Positions 10,074 through 22,221 of a DNA stretch of 64,000 bases are shown one piece after another (position 1 is the first letter of the stretch; every line of letters starts with the position of its first letter). The notes below the pieces were generated by a model. That model did no database searches. It saw only the letters and a list, made by a program, of their open reading frames with translations, and was not told the DNA's origin. Origin of the DNA: Lumbricus rubellus. Taxonomy: Eukaryota; Annelida; Clitellata; Crassiclitellata; Lumbricidae. The stretch is taken from positions 55,488,069 through 55,552,068 of the forward strand of contig OX243811.1 in assembly GCA_945859605.1 (NCBI GenBank), read 5' to 3'. The translations under genes were made by a program, and so were the position numbers.

Positions 10074-12400
10074 CAGGGGTTTTCAAACTTTTTTAAGCTG
10101 GGGACCCCCGTAGCATGTCGTGCTTAGGTGGCGGACCCCCTATGGGCCTATCCAATAAATTTGGCCAATCGCAATTGTGTGAGGCTTTCTCGTTCGTGCG
10201 CAGCGCTATTCGCAATGCTACTAGGGTCACCCGGGGTGTTATGGACACCCTGGGTGTTATGGCCACCCCTCTTATACAGCTTAATGTGATAATATAATAA
10301 ACTCTAGTCTGTTTATAGCTCTATGCACATTCGTCCTTCACCTTTCAACTATAATCTGATGTCGCGATGGTAAAATTCAGACTTATACTCGTTGTTTTTC
10401 AAATTATCCCATTTCCTTGTAATAGCTAACCCTGATTCTGAAAATTATATAAAAATGTGCCTTTGGGAGGAAAATTTTTGAAGTTGGCAGTTTTAAATAA
10501 AGGCTATTTGGCATTGTATATATGTCTTTTATTTCACGTCATGTGCTTCCTAAACGTGAGAAAGCAACGATCTGATATACCATTGCTATTGGGGTGTTAT
10601 GGACACTGAGACACCGGGGGAATATGGACACTGTCCATATCACCCCCGGCTGGGATATCCATACCTGCCAAGCTGTGTTTTTTGTACGTAAGGAATGTTT
10701 TAAACAGACTTACTGATGTTGATATTGTTTAATTGCTTTTTGTGATCAGTATTATTGGAAACAATGCCACGAGAGTCCCAGAACAGACACATTAGGGTTC
10801 AGTGGTCCTTAGACAATGCCAAATTAGCAGGTGCACCAGTGATGCGCTGGATCTATCGTATGTGCCACTCAATGTAGACCTACAGCGCAGGAAGAGATCT
10901 GGTATATCCCCAATGTTTGGGCATCTTGATGTACCAGTGATGGCACCGGATCAATCCTATGTCTCATGCGGTATACCAGAGGAGCCACTAGGACCATCAT
11001 CTATGTCAGTTTTGCTGAACTTACCGGATGAGGCACTGGATCCATCGTATGTGCCACTCGATGTAGGTCTACAGGAAGTGACATCTGCTAGATCCCCAAT
11101 GTTTGGGCAGCGTAATGTACCGGCGATGGCATTGGATCTATTGCCCATGTCTACGCTACTCAACGAACCGGAAGATTTCCCAGGGCCAGCACCCATGTCC
11201 GTGTCTTCAGAGATGGACACAGAGTGTTGCCTTTGTTCTGGTTACCAATGTTCTCATAAAGTTAATGACTGTTTAATGTTTATAATTAACTTTCCTATCA
11301 ATCAGGTGCTTTTGGATGATATCGACATTAGTGGGGTGATATGGACACCCCATGTCCATATCTCCCCAATCCCGGGGTGATATGGACACAAAACCAAAAT
11401 TATATTTTCGAATTTTCCACAAAAACCTGTTTATATTTTCCAGCTTTTAATAACGTTCCAAGTACCTCTCCTTGAGTACCTTGAAATAGAATATTCACAT
11501 TATAATCTTTATTTAAAATTAAGCCGATAATAGCCAAAAGGCTTAAGGGGTCCATAACCCCCCGGTTGACCCTAAATACAATTCACATAGAGCTTCTCAT
11601 TTACTGCACATGGCGAAAGCTGTTATTACTTTCTGCTTTAAGTAGCATAATAAGGCCTACAGCTCCTTTTGTCGCTCGAGAGATTTTTTGGGCAACTTCT
11701 GCAATTTGCATGCATTGTCCTTAAATGGCGCTTTAATTTCACGGGCTTAATTGAATCCTGATTAGACAGAGTTTGCACACTCATGACATAACGCGAAGAG
11801 GTTAATCATACAATCATGTAATTTGTTCCGTCTGCAATGAAACCATAGCCTAATGAAATATAGGCCTACTCTGGAGTTTGGATCATAGGCCTACTTGCGG
11901 AATTTTGTCTTTTTCTCACATTTGTCTTTGTCGTCAAAATCTTCTGATTCTGATCAGTTTTTCTCTTTGGAAATTTATCCATGGTTATGAAGAACGTTGA
12001 AAATAGTATTATAATATATTTTTTAATATAGCAGCAATTCCGTCTAGCAGCAATGGCGTCTCTGTTGGTACGTCACAATAATTACACTAAAGTGCACTAA
12101 AATTAGAACTAATGTTATCTAATATATTATAATCGTTTAATGAGCAAAAACAGGTCGTTACTCGTTACTAGACATCAGCATGGTGTGACCTCAGCAAGTA
12201 ATAACCATAGATAACTCAGATGTTTTTATAGCTCAGTTGTTTTATAGCTCAGTTATTTTTTTATATAACTTTAGATGATAATGAAAACATTGCAAATGTA
12301 GGCCTACTATTTTTTTGTTTTTCTGGACCTGCTTTGCGGACCCCTTGGCAACAAGCCGCGGACCCCCAGGGGTCCGCGGACCACAGTTTGAAAACCTCTG
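10074..12400. mobile_element. hAT-type DNA transposon, 2.3 kb, exact 8-bp TSD
   Basis: Left end CAGGGGTTTTCAAAC and right end GTTTGAAAACCTCTG are inverted repeats. GTATAGCT flanks the element on both sides (10,066-10,073 and 12,401-12,408), giving a perfect 8-bp target duplication. The right subterminal block (GGACCCCCAGGGGTCCGCGG) is shared with the element at 49,461-50,279. No transposase motif is visible. The interior has repeated GGGGTGATATGGACAC words and a repetitive open frame. Confidence 0.9.
10802..11380 (+). CDS. Hypothetical 192-codon repetitive ORF inside the hAT element
   Basis: The frame contains two imperfect repeats of about 63 residues. Each has an ALD.SYVPL-V-LQ start, then SPMFG, V.AMA/V-MA and a PMSV/SSMSV end. 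A Cys/His-containing tail follows (CCLCSGYQCSHKVNDC). I do not recognise it and see no signal peptide or catalytic motif. The peptide repeat reflects a DNA tandem duplication, so it may be a captured minisatellite and not a protein gene. A second frame opens with MPRESQNRHIRVQW at 10,764. Confidence 0.3.
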   Translation: MVLRQCQISRCTSDALDLSYVPLNVDLQRRKRSGISPMFGHLDVPVMAPDQSYVSCGIPEEPLGPSSMSVLLNLPDEALDPSYVPLDVGLQEVTSARSPMFGQRNVPAMALDLLPMSTLLNEPEDFPGPAPMSVSSEMDTECCLCSGYQCSHKVNDCLMFIINFPINQVLLDDIDISGVIWTPHVHISPIPG

Positions 12401-12408
12401 GTATAGCT

Positions 12409-13177
12409 TACACAGGAGCGACTTCATGTTATAGTATAAGTGCCCATGTGGTTCGGATAGCATGAAGGGTCAATGACCCTTTAGTAGTTTAGTTCACCTG
12501 TGTAGCCAGATCAAGATATTCGAAAAAAGTTGGTTATGCCCATTCTACTTCTTCTTCCTGTGTTTGGCTACCGAAGTAAACAGAAATGAAACTGAAATGA
12601 AAAGATTATCATTTAATAAAAAAAAATCTTCCGTGAACCAATTTTTCAGGCAAATGCAGAAATGGTGGACGTTTTTTCTGATTATCAAATCCTTTGCAGG
12701 ATGCTGTTCTGTGTCAGCGTAAAGTCGCTTTGGGTGCGCAAAAATGATGTTGTTTTCGTGGACGGAGAAAAACAACGCATTGATTAATTTCGTTATCCTT
12801 ATTAACTAATTAATGATATCGAACGAATAGGCTTGACGTTGGCAGCCGAGCGGGAAATCGATAATTTAAGTAGCGCAACATCTGGAACGAGACTGAGCAT
12901 GGGACGTGACAGTTCAACGGAAAACAGAACGACTTTGCAGCTCAATGCAATTTTTTTAATGGCACATGCCGCACATCCAATCATCGCTTATAAAGACCTC
13001 TGCCAATGGGATTACAGCCAGCCACGCTGAGCCGTACGGGCCTACATGACAGACAGTGCATTGTTAGATATAATTTTTTATGCATTTCTTCTTCTTCAGT
13101 CGATCGTGTTACCATGGACTCCCATGGATGGATGGAGTGTTGTTTCTGCCAATGATATGCCTTGGCCAACAAGAAAC
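12409..13177. other. Intergenic, no gene recognised
   Basis: Short open frames occur on both strands but none shows paired splice sites or a familiar motif. Confidence 0.5.
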
Positions 13178-13252
13178 CACACACACACACGCACGCACAC
13201 ACACGCACACATACACACACACATACACACACATACACACATACACACACAT
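13178..13252. repeat. (CA)n microsatellite with CGCA/TACA variants
   Basis: Alternating purine-pyrimidine tract of ACAC with CGCAC and ATACAC interruptions. It could adopt Z-DNA. Confidence 0.95.
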
Positions 13253-13567
13253 AGGCCTACATCAGGGTGACAGACAGACGGACGAGTCTATTAGGAAGAA
13301 GACGGAACTCGACCGTCGGATAATTTGAAATGCAACCTTAATTTTAGAGCGCATGATTGGCAGATTGAATGACGACGGTGATGATGATGATGACGACGAC
13401 GATGGCTGCTGCTGCTGCAGAGATTGGCTTCGACTGGGTGATGATCGTCTGATGTAATAAAGTCTAACACTGTTAGAGATCGATCTCTGCAGGTGTCAAA
13501 TTAAGAACCTAAGAATAATAAGGTCATTGGATCATTATTTTTAAAATTTTCACCACCACTACTATAC

Positions 13568-14445
13568 CGCGACCTTAGAACTATATAGTTCCATGTCCAC
13601 TTTTTGCGAAACTGAGAAAAACCAATTTTAAGATTTGGTGACGAAAATGTTTTTCCCTGTTTCATTGATGGCGAATAAATTTACATTTTCGGACAGCACT
13701 GTTTTTCCCTAGTATGATCTTAATATTTATTTTGATCATAATTTAAATTTCATACGAGTAATTTAGATATAAATATGGCACGGGTGACCATTTTTGTACA
13801 ATTTTTGCACATAGAGCAGTATAACATTAATAATGTCGCGATAATAGACACAGGAAATTATAAGATAACGTACTATGTCCACTAGCAACTTTGTTACGCA
13901 ACAATTTTGAAGCGACGTCCTGCTGTTATATTTCCGTTTGGCTTGAACTTTTTCACAGAATACTATTATATTTCGTAAAAGCTAACCTTTTAATCTTGTA
14001 TTCGCACTGCCGGTTAAAATAATCGTCTACATTTCGGGTTTTTTGCAAGTTGGGTTTGTAAGCGTAACCATTAAGTCAGACAACAAGTCTGGGTCACGTG
14101 TTCTAATCTCTTACTGCTATTGGCTATGGACATAGAACTGTATAGAAATATCTCACACATCCATAAATCGCTGTGCATTTTTGAGGACATAGAACGTTGT
14201 CACCTAACAACCTCGTGACACAAAGTACACTTTCTATTGGCTGTGGACATGTGCCTCTATAGCTTTGAAAAACCTTCCAAATTTATGGACATAGAACTAT
14301 TTTGTACTGGCATAAGAGCTATACAAAGCGTTTCCAGTTAAGCTAGACGGCTGAGGACATAGCCCATGTAACCGCCATAACGGATATAGCGTTAGGTTGA
14401 TTTTTCAAAAAAGTGGACATAGCTCTATATAGTTCTAAGGTCGCG
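13568..14445. mobile_element. DNA transposon-like element with about 40-bp TIRs
   Basis: The left end reads CGCGACCTTAGAACTATATA and the right end is its inverse, TATATAGTTCTAAGGTCGCG. The match continues inward to CTATGTCCACTTTTT, giving about 40 bp of imperfect TIR. It sits at a (CTA)n microsatellite, which hides the target duplication. The body repeats GGACATAG at least six times, several times as GGACATAGAACT. No protein is evident and the superfamily is unclear. Confidence 0.7.
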
Positions 14446-14446
14446 A

Positions 14447-14503
<57 letters not shown>

Positions 14504-14626
14504 AACTGCAACTGCAAGCAACAACACTACTACTACTACTACAACAACTGCAACTGCAAGCAACAACACTACTACTACTACTACAACAACTGCAACTGCA
14601 AGCAACAACACTACTACTATTACTGC
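14446..14626. repeat. (TAC)n microsatellite plus about 42-bp minisatellite x3
   Basis: A pure CTA/TAC run is followed by three units containing CAACTGCAACTGCAAGCAAC separated by TAC repeats. The poly-Leu and poly-Val frames over it are artefacts. Confidence 0.95.
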
Positions 14627-15024
14627 CATAGGGTGTTGACGTTTAGATCTCTTTTATGTTCAAGCCCACATTGAATTTCACCAAATGCACTTGGTCGGAC
14701 TTCTGGGATTCGAACAGATGGACTTGTGTGTCCTTCTTATATTCAAATTGCCAAAGGGATAGGCTATATGGCTATGTCGACATTCGTTCTCTGAAGAACT
14801 GTTGTCTGTTGGCGTCTGTTACTGGCAGTTTTACTAAGAGCATTCTAATTTTAATTTTTTGATAATTCGTCAAGACCTCAACAGAGATTTCCCTAAAGTA
14901 GCGATACATATTTCTTCCCCGAAATATCTCAAGGATCTCATTTTCGTTTTCATCTTTCTGCATTTGCTCTTCGGCCTCAACGATCTGTGGACCGGTTTGA
15001 CTCCTTCTTCTTCTCCCACGAGCT

Positions 15025-15125
15025 ATGACCAATATTTCTCAAGGTCGATTCTTTGCCATCATCGGACCATCCTTGTGGAATAGCCTTACATCTACTCCGC
15101 GTGGAACTCTCTTTCTAGATCGTTG
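15025..15125 (+). pseudogene. Possible LINE 3'-end relic
   Basis: A short frame contains FFAIIGPSLWNSL, resembling the C-terminal GP..WN.LP signature of L2/CR1-like RT proteins (compare VVGPATWNGLP at about 8,820 and [12 protein letters not shown] at about 39,930). The flanks are decayed. Confidence 0.4.
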
Positions 15126-15149
15126 TCTAGCCTACATGTACAAATCTCA

Positions 15150-15203
15150 TTCTCTCTTCTCTCTCACTCTCTCGTTAATTCTCTCTTTCTCTCTTTATCT
15201 CTT

Positions 15204-15249
<46 letters not shown>

Positions 15250-15311
15250 ACTCTCTCTCACACTCTCTTTCTCATTCTGCGTGTGTGTCTCTCTCCCTCT
15301 CTTTCTCTCAT

Positions 15312-15371
<60 letters not shown>

Positions 15372-15380
15372 TGTCTGTCT
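15150..15380. repeat. (CT)n, (CTGT)n and (GT)n microsatellite cluster
   Basis: CTCTCT gives way to seven CTGT units near 15,208-15,242, more CT, then a GT run of about 50 bp near 15,316-15,370. Confidence 0.95.
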
Positions 15381-15706
15381 CTCTTTATAAAGCCTGTCTA
15401 TTCTCTGGAGGTCCTCGCACTGGTAGCGCTAGGCCTACTGAATTGTCACGGCTCTAAGCGGCGCTACAGAAAAAACAAATTACATTGCATTACACAGCTC
15501 CTACACTTCATGATACTCCAATGTGGTGATAATTAATTATTCACTGCGGTACTGCAGCTATTCCAGACTCTAGGAGTCTAGGCTTCGCCACGGATTGCAA
15601 AGCTTTCGTGAGAAACTAAAAGATGTGCTACACACAGTGAAGCTCAAATTTATGTTTGGGGATTTAGGTGGATGACACTTTGAATTCCTTGTTACATTAT
15701 ATAGAC

Positions 15707-16186
15707 CAGTGGTTCTTAACCTTTTCTAGGGAGCCGAACCCCAAGAGAATTCCATGACCATTCACCGAACCCCTCAAATTTGAGCAATAATTTTTCTTTT
15801 TTGCTCGACATACTCTGTGGTATAAATATATAAGAAAAGGGTAATAGTTGATTTTAGCGTACGTTATACGATGCTATTTCTGCCGAAAAACAACGAAAAA
15901 TTACATTATTTTATCGGTAATACCTTATATTACTTCACAGGAAGATACCTGCTGGTGTTAATTATCGGGAGGTGCACTGGTGCAGTAAGACAAAACTAAG
16001 GTTAACAGGATGAACAGTTTAAATTTAATAAGGTTTCCAACAAAATTTATTAAATAAAAGTTGAAAAATAGCAGATAGGCTAATTTTTCACTGAATATGT
16101 ATATATTTCAGAGGACCTCTGCCGAACCCCTGGCACTGGCTCACCGAACCCCAGGGGTTCGGCCGAACACCGGTTAAGAACCACTG
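15707..16186. mobile_element. hAT MITE, 480 bp, exact TSD ATATAGAC
   Basis: Ends CAGTGGTTCTTAACC and GGTTAAGAACCACTG match hAT termini. The 8-bp duplication is at 15,699-15,706 and 16,187-16,194. The right subterminal block holds a CCGAACCCC palindrome. There is no coding capacity. Confidence 0.92.
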
Positions 16187-16194
16187 ATATAGAC

Positions 16195-16894
16195 CAAGCA
16201 ATATATCATATGCTGAGACTTCGTCCTGACATGGGGGGAGGAAAGAACGAGCGCCCGAAGGAGGTCGCTGAAGCGCGAAGCGCCGAGCAGGGGTGGGAAG
16301 TTTTTAGAGGGCACATCCGCACATCCTCTCCCCAATCTCGAATATTTTTTTAATTTCTACACTGCATTTGTAGCATTTTTGGCTATAATTTTAACGAAAT
16401 TGACCATCATTTCATTGCTGAGACTGAGAGTCGTGGTTTAAGACTTTAAAAGTAAATTGCTCCTCTCGCTGCTCAAATGTTTTTAATTTACAAACTGTAA
16501 TGGTAGCATTTAAAGCTGTCATCTCAAGCAAATTCCTGATATATTTTCATTGCTGAAAAAAATCATACACGTGCTTTCACATACACATTTTTAAAGGCAG
16601 GCATATTATAGTAGCTCACAATTATAACTCCCCTCACTTGGTCTTGCATCGGACTGTTAATTACTAGCCTACTGCTGAATAAAGTTATACATGTAAAAGG
16701 AATTTATCGTCTTTTTGTGAGACAGTGTATTTCTACCTGTTAAAGAAAAAACGGAGACAAGCAAAATGCAGTTAAGACAACGAGAGATGAATTACATCGA
16801 CTTCGTATGAGCTCAAACAGATTAATAATAATGATTGTGTTAGAAGCAGATTTCTGCTCAATTATCAATTATTCTTCTGCAATAATTGTATTAT
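16195..16894. other. Intergenic or decayed repeat
   Basis: No gene is seen. The segment at 16,262-16,290 contains GAAGCGCGAAGCGCCGAG, nearly the same GC-rich motif found inside the hAT-like elements at 3,360 and 19,917, so part of it is probably an old hAT relative. Confidence 0.5.
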
Positions 16895-16898
16895 AGGC

Positions 16899-16984
<86 letters not shown>

Positions 16985-16992
16985 ATTATTAT
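16895..16992. repeat. (ATT)n microsatellite
   Basis: About 98 bp of nearly uninterrupted ATT triplets. Confidence 0.98.
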
Positions 16993-18105
16993 TATACTTA
17001 CTGTATTATTATTTATGGGACAGCAAACACAGGCTAAGCGGGGAAAAGTAATTGCTGCGGTATAAGTTATCCCGGTTCACGGCAGTTCAACGCTGTTGCC
17101 TCACAGCTTCTTTTGTCTTGAACATAAGAAGCAGCTGATGATTGGAAGTTAAGTAGCCTAATGCATCTACTTTCCACAAGACGTATTCGCATCCAACAGT
17201 TAAGCGACAGCTTCCAACATCAAATGCCCTAGACGTCGATCAGGACTTTTTACAGTAGGCCTTACTCTTCTCTCGCCAGTATTGAGTATTGTTGTGCTAT
17301 GGTTTGCACACACACACACACGCACACGCGCACGCACGCACGTACGCACTCACACGCGCTCATTATGACACAATTATACACACGCACATGGCACATTAGG
17401 CCTATAGGTTTACTCTGAGTTAGGCTACCCACACACAGTTGGTGCATGGTTGTGCATCAGTTATTTTATGTAATAAATTATAGTTTTAACTGTCCCATTG
17501 ACTTAATGAAGCAAAAATAGAAAATGGTTGAATTTGACGCTTTCAAATCTTTCTCCAGTTTACTTTTTCCTGTGAAATTTTATTTTGTGAGTCTGGTATA
17601 CAACTGCGCATGCGCATGTTAAGTATTAGGCTGAGAGGAAATTGGTTAAAGAGACAAAGAACAACGGATAGAGGAAGAAGGTTCCACAATCAAGAATGTT
17701 TATTTACAAAAAGCCGCTCTAGTGTTATACATGTAGGCGTGACAAATGACAATTATAGAAAGATAAGCTAACTATCACGTTTATCCAGTTAAATAATGTT
17801 GTCTGCAGGCGAACAAAGGACTGATTTCAACTGGACTCTTATTAGAATTTTCATGCATGGTCATTGGTCAGAGATACCTATCTAAGATATCTTACTTTCG
17901 CTCACTGAATTTCATTCTGTCATCTGACAGCCGCATGCATGCACTGCTAATCTTGTTCACATTAACTGTGTGGAAGATGACTAGAGAAAAGCGATTCATG
18001 TATTGTAGGCCTATAGGCCTTTCGTGAACTTTGGGAAACGGTTACCGACCTAATCTAATCTAATCTATAGCCTTATCTAATCTAATCTGAGCTAATCTGG
18101 AATGG
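16993..18105. other. Intergenic, no gene recognised
   Basis: Contains a short CA/CGCA run at 17,308-17,350 and a TAATC(TAATC)n patch near 18,050-18,090. No supported exon was found. Confidence 0.55.
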
Positions 18106-18113
18106 TCGACGTA

Positions 18114-19429
18114 TAGACCTGGGAGTGACTTTGGTCAGCCAATCTGACCCCACTTGGCCCTAAAGTGACTTGAAGTCGACTTGAAGTCGACTTCTTGGAG
18201 TCAAAACGACTTGACCCGACTTGGCAGAAAAACAACCGACTTCCGACTTGAAGTCGACTTCTGACATATTAGGCCTAATTAGCCTAGGTCTACGTAAAGC
18301 TACTAATGCAAGAAGTCAAGCCAATTTTCCTGGCAAGTAGGCCTATTAATTTCATGTAGGCCTACCCATGCGTAATGAGGCATCAACACTTATGCAATGT
18401 TTTAAAATCTCATCTGCCCTAATTTCTTCTTGAATTTGATGAGTGTATCCACAGACACTGCCTTTTCACTCAGCTCGTTCCAGGCCTTCACTGTTCTTCT
18501 GCTGTTGAAAAATCTTTGCTTGATGGCACCCTCGAATTGTCTGAATAACTTATATTGGTGACCTCTTAAACCTGTACTGACAACCAACTGAAAAATCTTG
18601 AATAAGGTGTCACTTCTTTGTTCGACATCAGCTTGTATATTTCAATCAAATCTCATCTGCATCTTCGTTTCTCCAGTGTTGTCAATCCACATTTTACCAA
18701 TCTTTCTTCGTACGTTGAAGTTCCATATCCTCTGATCATCATAGTTGCTCGTCTTTGCACCTTTTCCAGCACTTACTTGTCTTGCTGTGTATATGGACTC
18801 CATGCTTGAACACAGTACTCTAGGCTAAGTGGGGTCTGATTCAGCGTACCAAAGTATATAGCGCCAAACTATCAATTTATTATAGGCCATGTATACGCTA
18901 GATTCAGCTTTCTTTGCGCCGAATTCACGGACCACTAAGCCTATATTATAGAAGTTAACTGATTTGCCCATGTTCAAGTTGATCATGTCTTGGTAAGCAG
19001 GCGTGCTAATATTTTAATAGGCCTACCATTTTAATTGGTTCACCATTTTAATTAAGCGCATGCCTTATTGTGACGCTTTAGCATAGAATAACACATTATA
19101 AGAATAGATCGGCAGACCTACCGGTAAAAAAATAGAAGACTAAGTCTCTGTTTAGCAAAGGCCTCGAGATCACTCGTTCTTGTCAATTTACACACTACAA
19201 AAGCTGTTTAAATGCTGTCATGGCCTCACGATCATTGGTTTGAAGTGACAAATTTAACTATGTTTGTGTCTCAAGTCGGTTTAAGTCGACTTGGGATAAA
19301 ACAACTTGAAGTGACTTCTCTCTACACAATTCGACTTGGGGTCAGTTGCGGTGAGCAGAAACAACCCGACCCGACTTGGGATGACCAAGTCGACTGGGGT
19401 CAACTTATTGGGGTCGACTCCCAGGTCTA
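18114..19429. mobile_element. hAT-type element rich in AAGTCGACTT, exact TSD TCGACGTA
   Basis: Termini TAGACCTGGGAGT and ACTCCCAGGTCTA are inverted. The 8-bp duplication is at 18,106-18,113 and 19,430-19,437. Both subterminal regions carry many copies of the palindromic word AAGTCGACTT or variants, such as CTTGAAGTCGACTT. In hAT elements such subterminal repeats are transposase-binding candidates. A LINE fragment is nested in the middle. Confidence 0.85.
18402..18835 (-). pseudogene. LINE reverse transcriptase C-terminal fragment (minus strand)
   Basis: Read on the minus strand this shows LEYCVQAWSPYTQQDKYVLE, then EKVQRRAT, EERLVK, LTTLEKRRCRLDLIE, and after a frame break FEGAIKQRFFNSRRTVKAWN. 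That is the standard tail of many LINE RT proteins. At least one stop or frameshift separates the two halves. It is nested in the hAT element 18,114-19,429. Confidence 0.8.
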
Positions 19430-19787
19430 TCGACGTAGAGTCAGGGGACTGAGGGCAGTGAAAAACAACCTCATTCTTCGCTGCCATTGCATTTTGTGGT
19501 TTCGTGGAAAGCAATCAACTGCATGGCTTTTACGCGATGCCTTTATACCGGTATAGGCACGCATGCAAGGTTTCATCTTGCAGGCGAGAAGAATAGTTGT
19601 ATTGAATGTAATATATATATATATATATATAATCTAATTATATCTGTGCCACATAATATACATTTGTGTGTGTGTGCGTGTGTGTGTGTGTGTGCGAAAA
19701 TCAACGTTTCACCCCAGTTATTTTTCTACAATTCTCCCATCACTGCGCCTTTAAAGAGAGACAGAGGCATAGACAGGCAGCTGGACA

Positions 19788-19885
19788 TACATACAAACAC
19801 ACAGACAGACAGACACACACAGACAGACAGACAGACAGACAGACACACAGATAGACAGACACACAGACAGAGACAAAAACAGAAA
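19788..19885. repeat. (ACAG)n/(ACAC)n microsatellite
   Basis: Alternating ACAG, ACAC and ATAG tetramers. The Cys/Val/Ser-rich frames across it are artefacts. Confidence 0.95.
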
Positions 19886-19916
19886 CGGAGCCCAAGGATG
19901 AAGACATGGTTAGAAT

Positions 19917-20122
19917 CAGGGGCGCAACCAGAACATTTTGCTGGGGGGTGCTCACGATTTTTATTGCAAGCGCCGAAGGAGCGAAGCACCGAGTGTCGAA
20001 GATTCCCTACCCCCACCCCCCACCCCAACAAAAAACTTATCGGATTTGGAAAAATTGCGTTGGTCACCTTTTGGCCCTGGGGGTGCTCAAGCACCCCCCA
20101 GCACCCCCTAGTTGCGCCACTG
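19917..20122. mobile_element. hAT MITE, 206 bp, exact TSD GTTAGAAT
   Basis: Left end CAGGGGCGCAACCAG and right end TAGTTGCGCCACTG are imperfect inverted repeats. The duplication is at 19,909-19,916 and 20,123-20,130. G/C-rich blocks and a GCGCCGAAGGAGCGAAGC motif lie inside. Confidence 0.88.
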
Positions 20123-20705
20123 GTTAGAATGCATCAACTACAGTATGAGAGCAGTTTATATATATATAGAGATATATAGTTTCTTTCAAATTGGATTGCA
20201 GCTTGCAGTGCATTAGCCTACACTTCGGCTGTGCACGTAATTCGTTAAAGCTGTGACACTATCATCCATTTCAATTCAATGCTCGCTTTGCTGCTGCTGC
20301 TGCTGCTGCTGCAGTTGCTGCCGAACCAAAGGACATAAAATTAATTCGTCTTTGACTTGTATCCGAGTACACACACATATATTTATGCGCAGGCTATATA
20401 AAATTACATATAAATGTATTGTACATGTGTGTAAATAATATAACCGCAAACACAGGCATGTGATGTATATGTATAGGCCTACGACGCATAGGCCTGCACA
20501 GAAAAATTTGGTGACGTATATGTAAAATTGTAGATTGTAGAAGCAAAGACATTCTTTTCATATCCTCATATGCAACATCTTATCCACGTAGCAACACAGT
20601 AGGCCTACTTTATATTAACAGTCATAAAATTGCTTTTACCGTAAGTCCCCCCCCATAGTGTGCAATGTAGGCCTACATTCAAACCCATATTATATATAGC
20701 TACGA

Positions 20706-20775
20706 GATGATTATAATAATATCCAGTGGTTATCTTGCGCGAATGTTAATTGAGTTGTCGCAGGTTCAAAACCCG
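20706..20775 (+). mobile_element. tRNA-like sequence, probable SINE head
   Basis: A B-box-like GGTTCAAAACCC is preceded about 45 bp upstream by an A-box-like TGGTTATCTTGCGCG. No convincing acceptor stem was found. It may be a SINE promoter or chance. Confidence 0.35.
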
Positions 20776-21281
20776 TCAGGACAGATTTTTTTTGATACAT
20801 TGATCGTTGATTCAATAAATGTTGAAGTATTAAAACTGAATATACAACAACTCCAATAGTCAACTCAGCCATATTGAGAATATAGCCGCTATAAGCGTAT
20901 AGCAACCGGACGCTGTTGGAGGGAAGATCAGGCGGTAAGGTAGATGACTGGTCTGCCGAGGACAAGAAAAGAAAGTCAGTGATACTTCATAATAATATGT
21001 CCATGGTTCTCTAAGGAACTGATCTTCCCCGAGGCCACTTCTCCTTAGCCGTCAGAGCTTCACTTCCGCTATCAACGAATAACAGGATGACTAAGAGTCA
21101 ACGAACCCAGCACAGAAACCGACTGAGAAGATCATCATGCGTAACTGTGTTACTATGTTACTATGCGTAACTATGTATTAGGCACCCTTGTAACGGCATG
21201 GCTGTGTTACGGCGCCATAGAAAATAATCGTCATTGTTATTATTATTATTAGGGAATGCATAGCGCATACATAGCATTGGC
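20776..21281. other. Intergenic, no gene recognised
   Basis: No motif-bearing frame was found. ACTATG/GTTACTATG short repeats lie near 21,145-21,178. Confidence 0.5.
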
Positions 21282-21580
21282 ATGGAAGAGGAAGAGGAGA
21301 GGGAGCAGGAGGAAGAGAAGGAGGATGAGGAGAAGGTAGAGGAAGAGGAAGAGGAGGAGAAAGAAGAGCAGGCGGAGGAAGAAAAGAAGGAGGAGGTAGA
21401 GGAAGAGGAGGAGGAAAAGGAAGAAAAGGAGAAGGAGGAGAAAGAGGACGAGGTGAAAGAGGAGGAGGAGGACAAGTAGAAGAAGGACGAGAAGGAGGAA
21501 GCGGAGGATGAAAAAGGGGAGAAGGAGAATGAGAAGGAGGAGAAGGAGAAGGAAGAGGAGGAGAAGGAGGAGGAGGAACT
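21282..21580. repeat. 300-bp homopurine tract (GGA/GAA)n
   Basis: Almost all purine on the plus strand. It reads as poly-Glu in one direction and poly-Ser or poly-Pro in the other, which reflects composition. It could form triplex DNA. Confidence 0.95.
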
Positions 21581-21867
21581 GTGTTGGTTAAGCATCGGAT
21601 CAATTTGTCACTGGAAACATTTATCTACGACCGATGAAATAGTCGCAATGATCGTCACTGCCTCGTCGTAGTCGTCATCATCGTCATCATCGTCATCGTC
21701 GTTGGTCCCATCTGCATCAGCTGCAGCAGCGCAGAGTACATGTAGGTAGTTCCGCATCTGCCGCAGCCATTATATTATGGATGCGCCACCGCAGACCCCA
21801 GTGTAACCATAACTGATCTGTCTTTGGTTGAAACGAGGCAGCATGGGCTTTAGTAATGGCAGCAGGG

Positions 21868-21897
21868 AGGAGGAGGAGGAGGAGGAGGAGGAGGAGG
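21868..21897. repeat. (GGA)n microsatellite
   Basis: Ten or so GGA triplets in an otherwise unremarkable stretch. Confidence 0.95.
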
Positions 21898-22022
21898 CCG
21901 TCCTATACTGCTGCTGCGATGGCTACGATCAACGGCACGTGATGAGACTATAGAGAAGCGATGTCTTCGAGTCACGATCCATGATCAAAGAAGCATCATT
22001 TCGAAAAATCAGAGACAACGAA

Positions 22023-22144
22023 AGAGGCAGACAGACGGACAGACAGACAGACATACAAAGAGAAGAGCTAGCTAGCATCGGTCACGGAGGAAAAGAGACC
22101 GTGAAGCCGGCATGCAGGTAGTTTAGAGTTAGTCATACATACAA

Positions 22145-22221
<77 letters not shown>

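Noticed and set aside
21161..21603. Poly-Ser, poly-Pro and poly-Glu open frames of up to 144 codons
   Set aside because: They lie over a homopurine microsatellite; all frames stay open because of composition.
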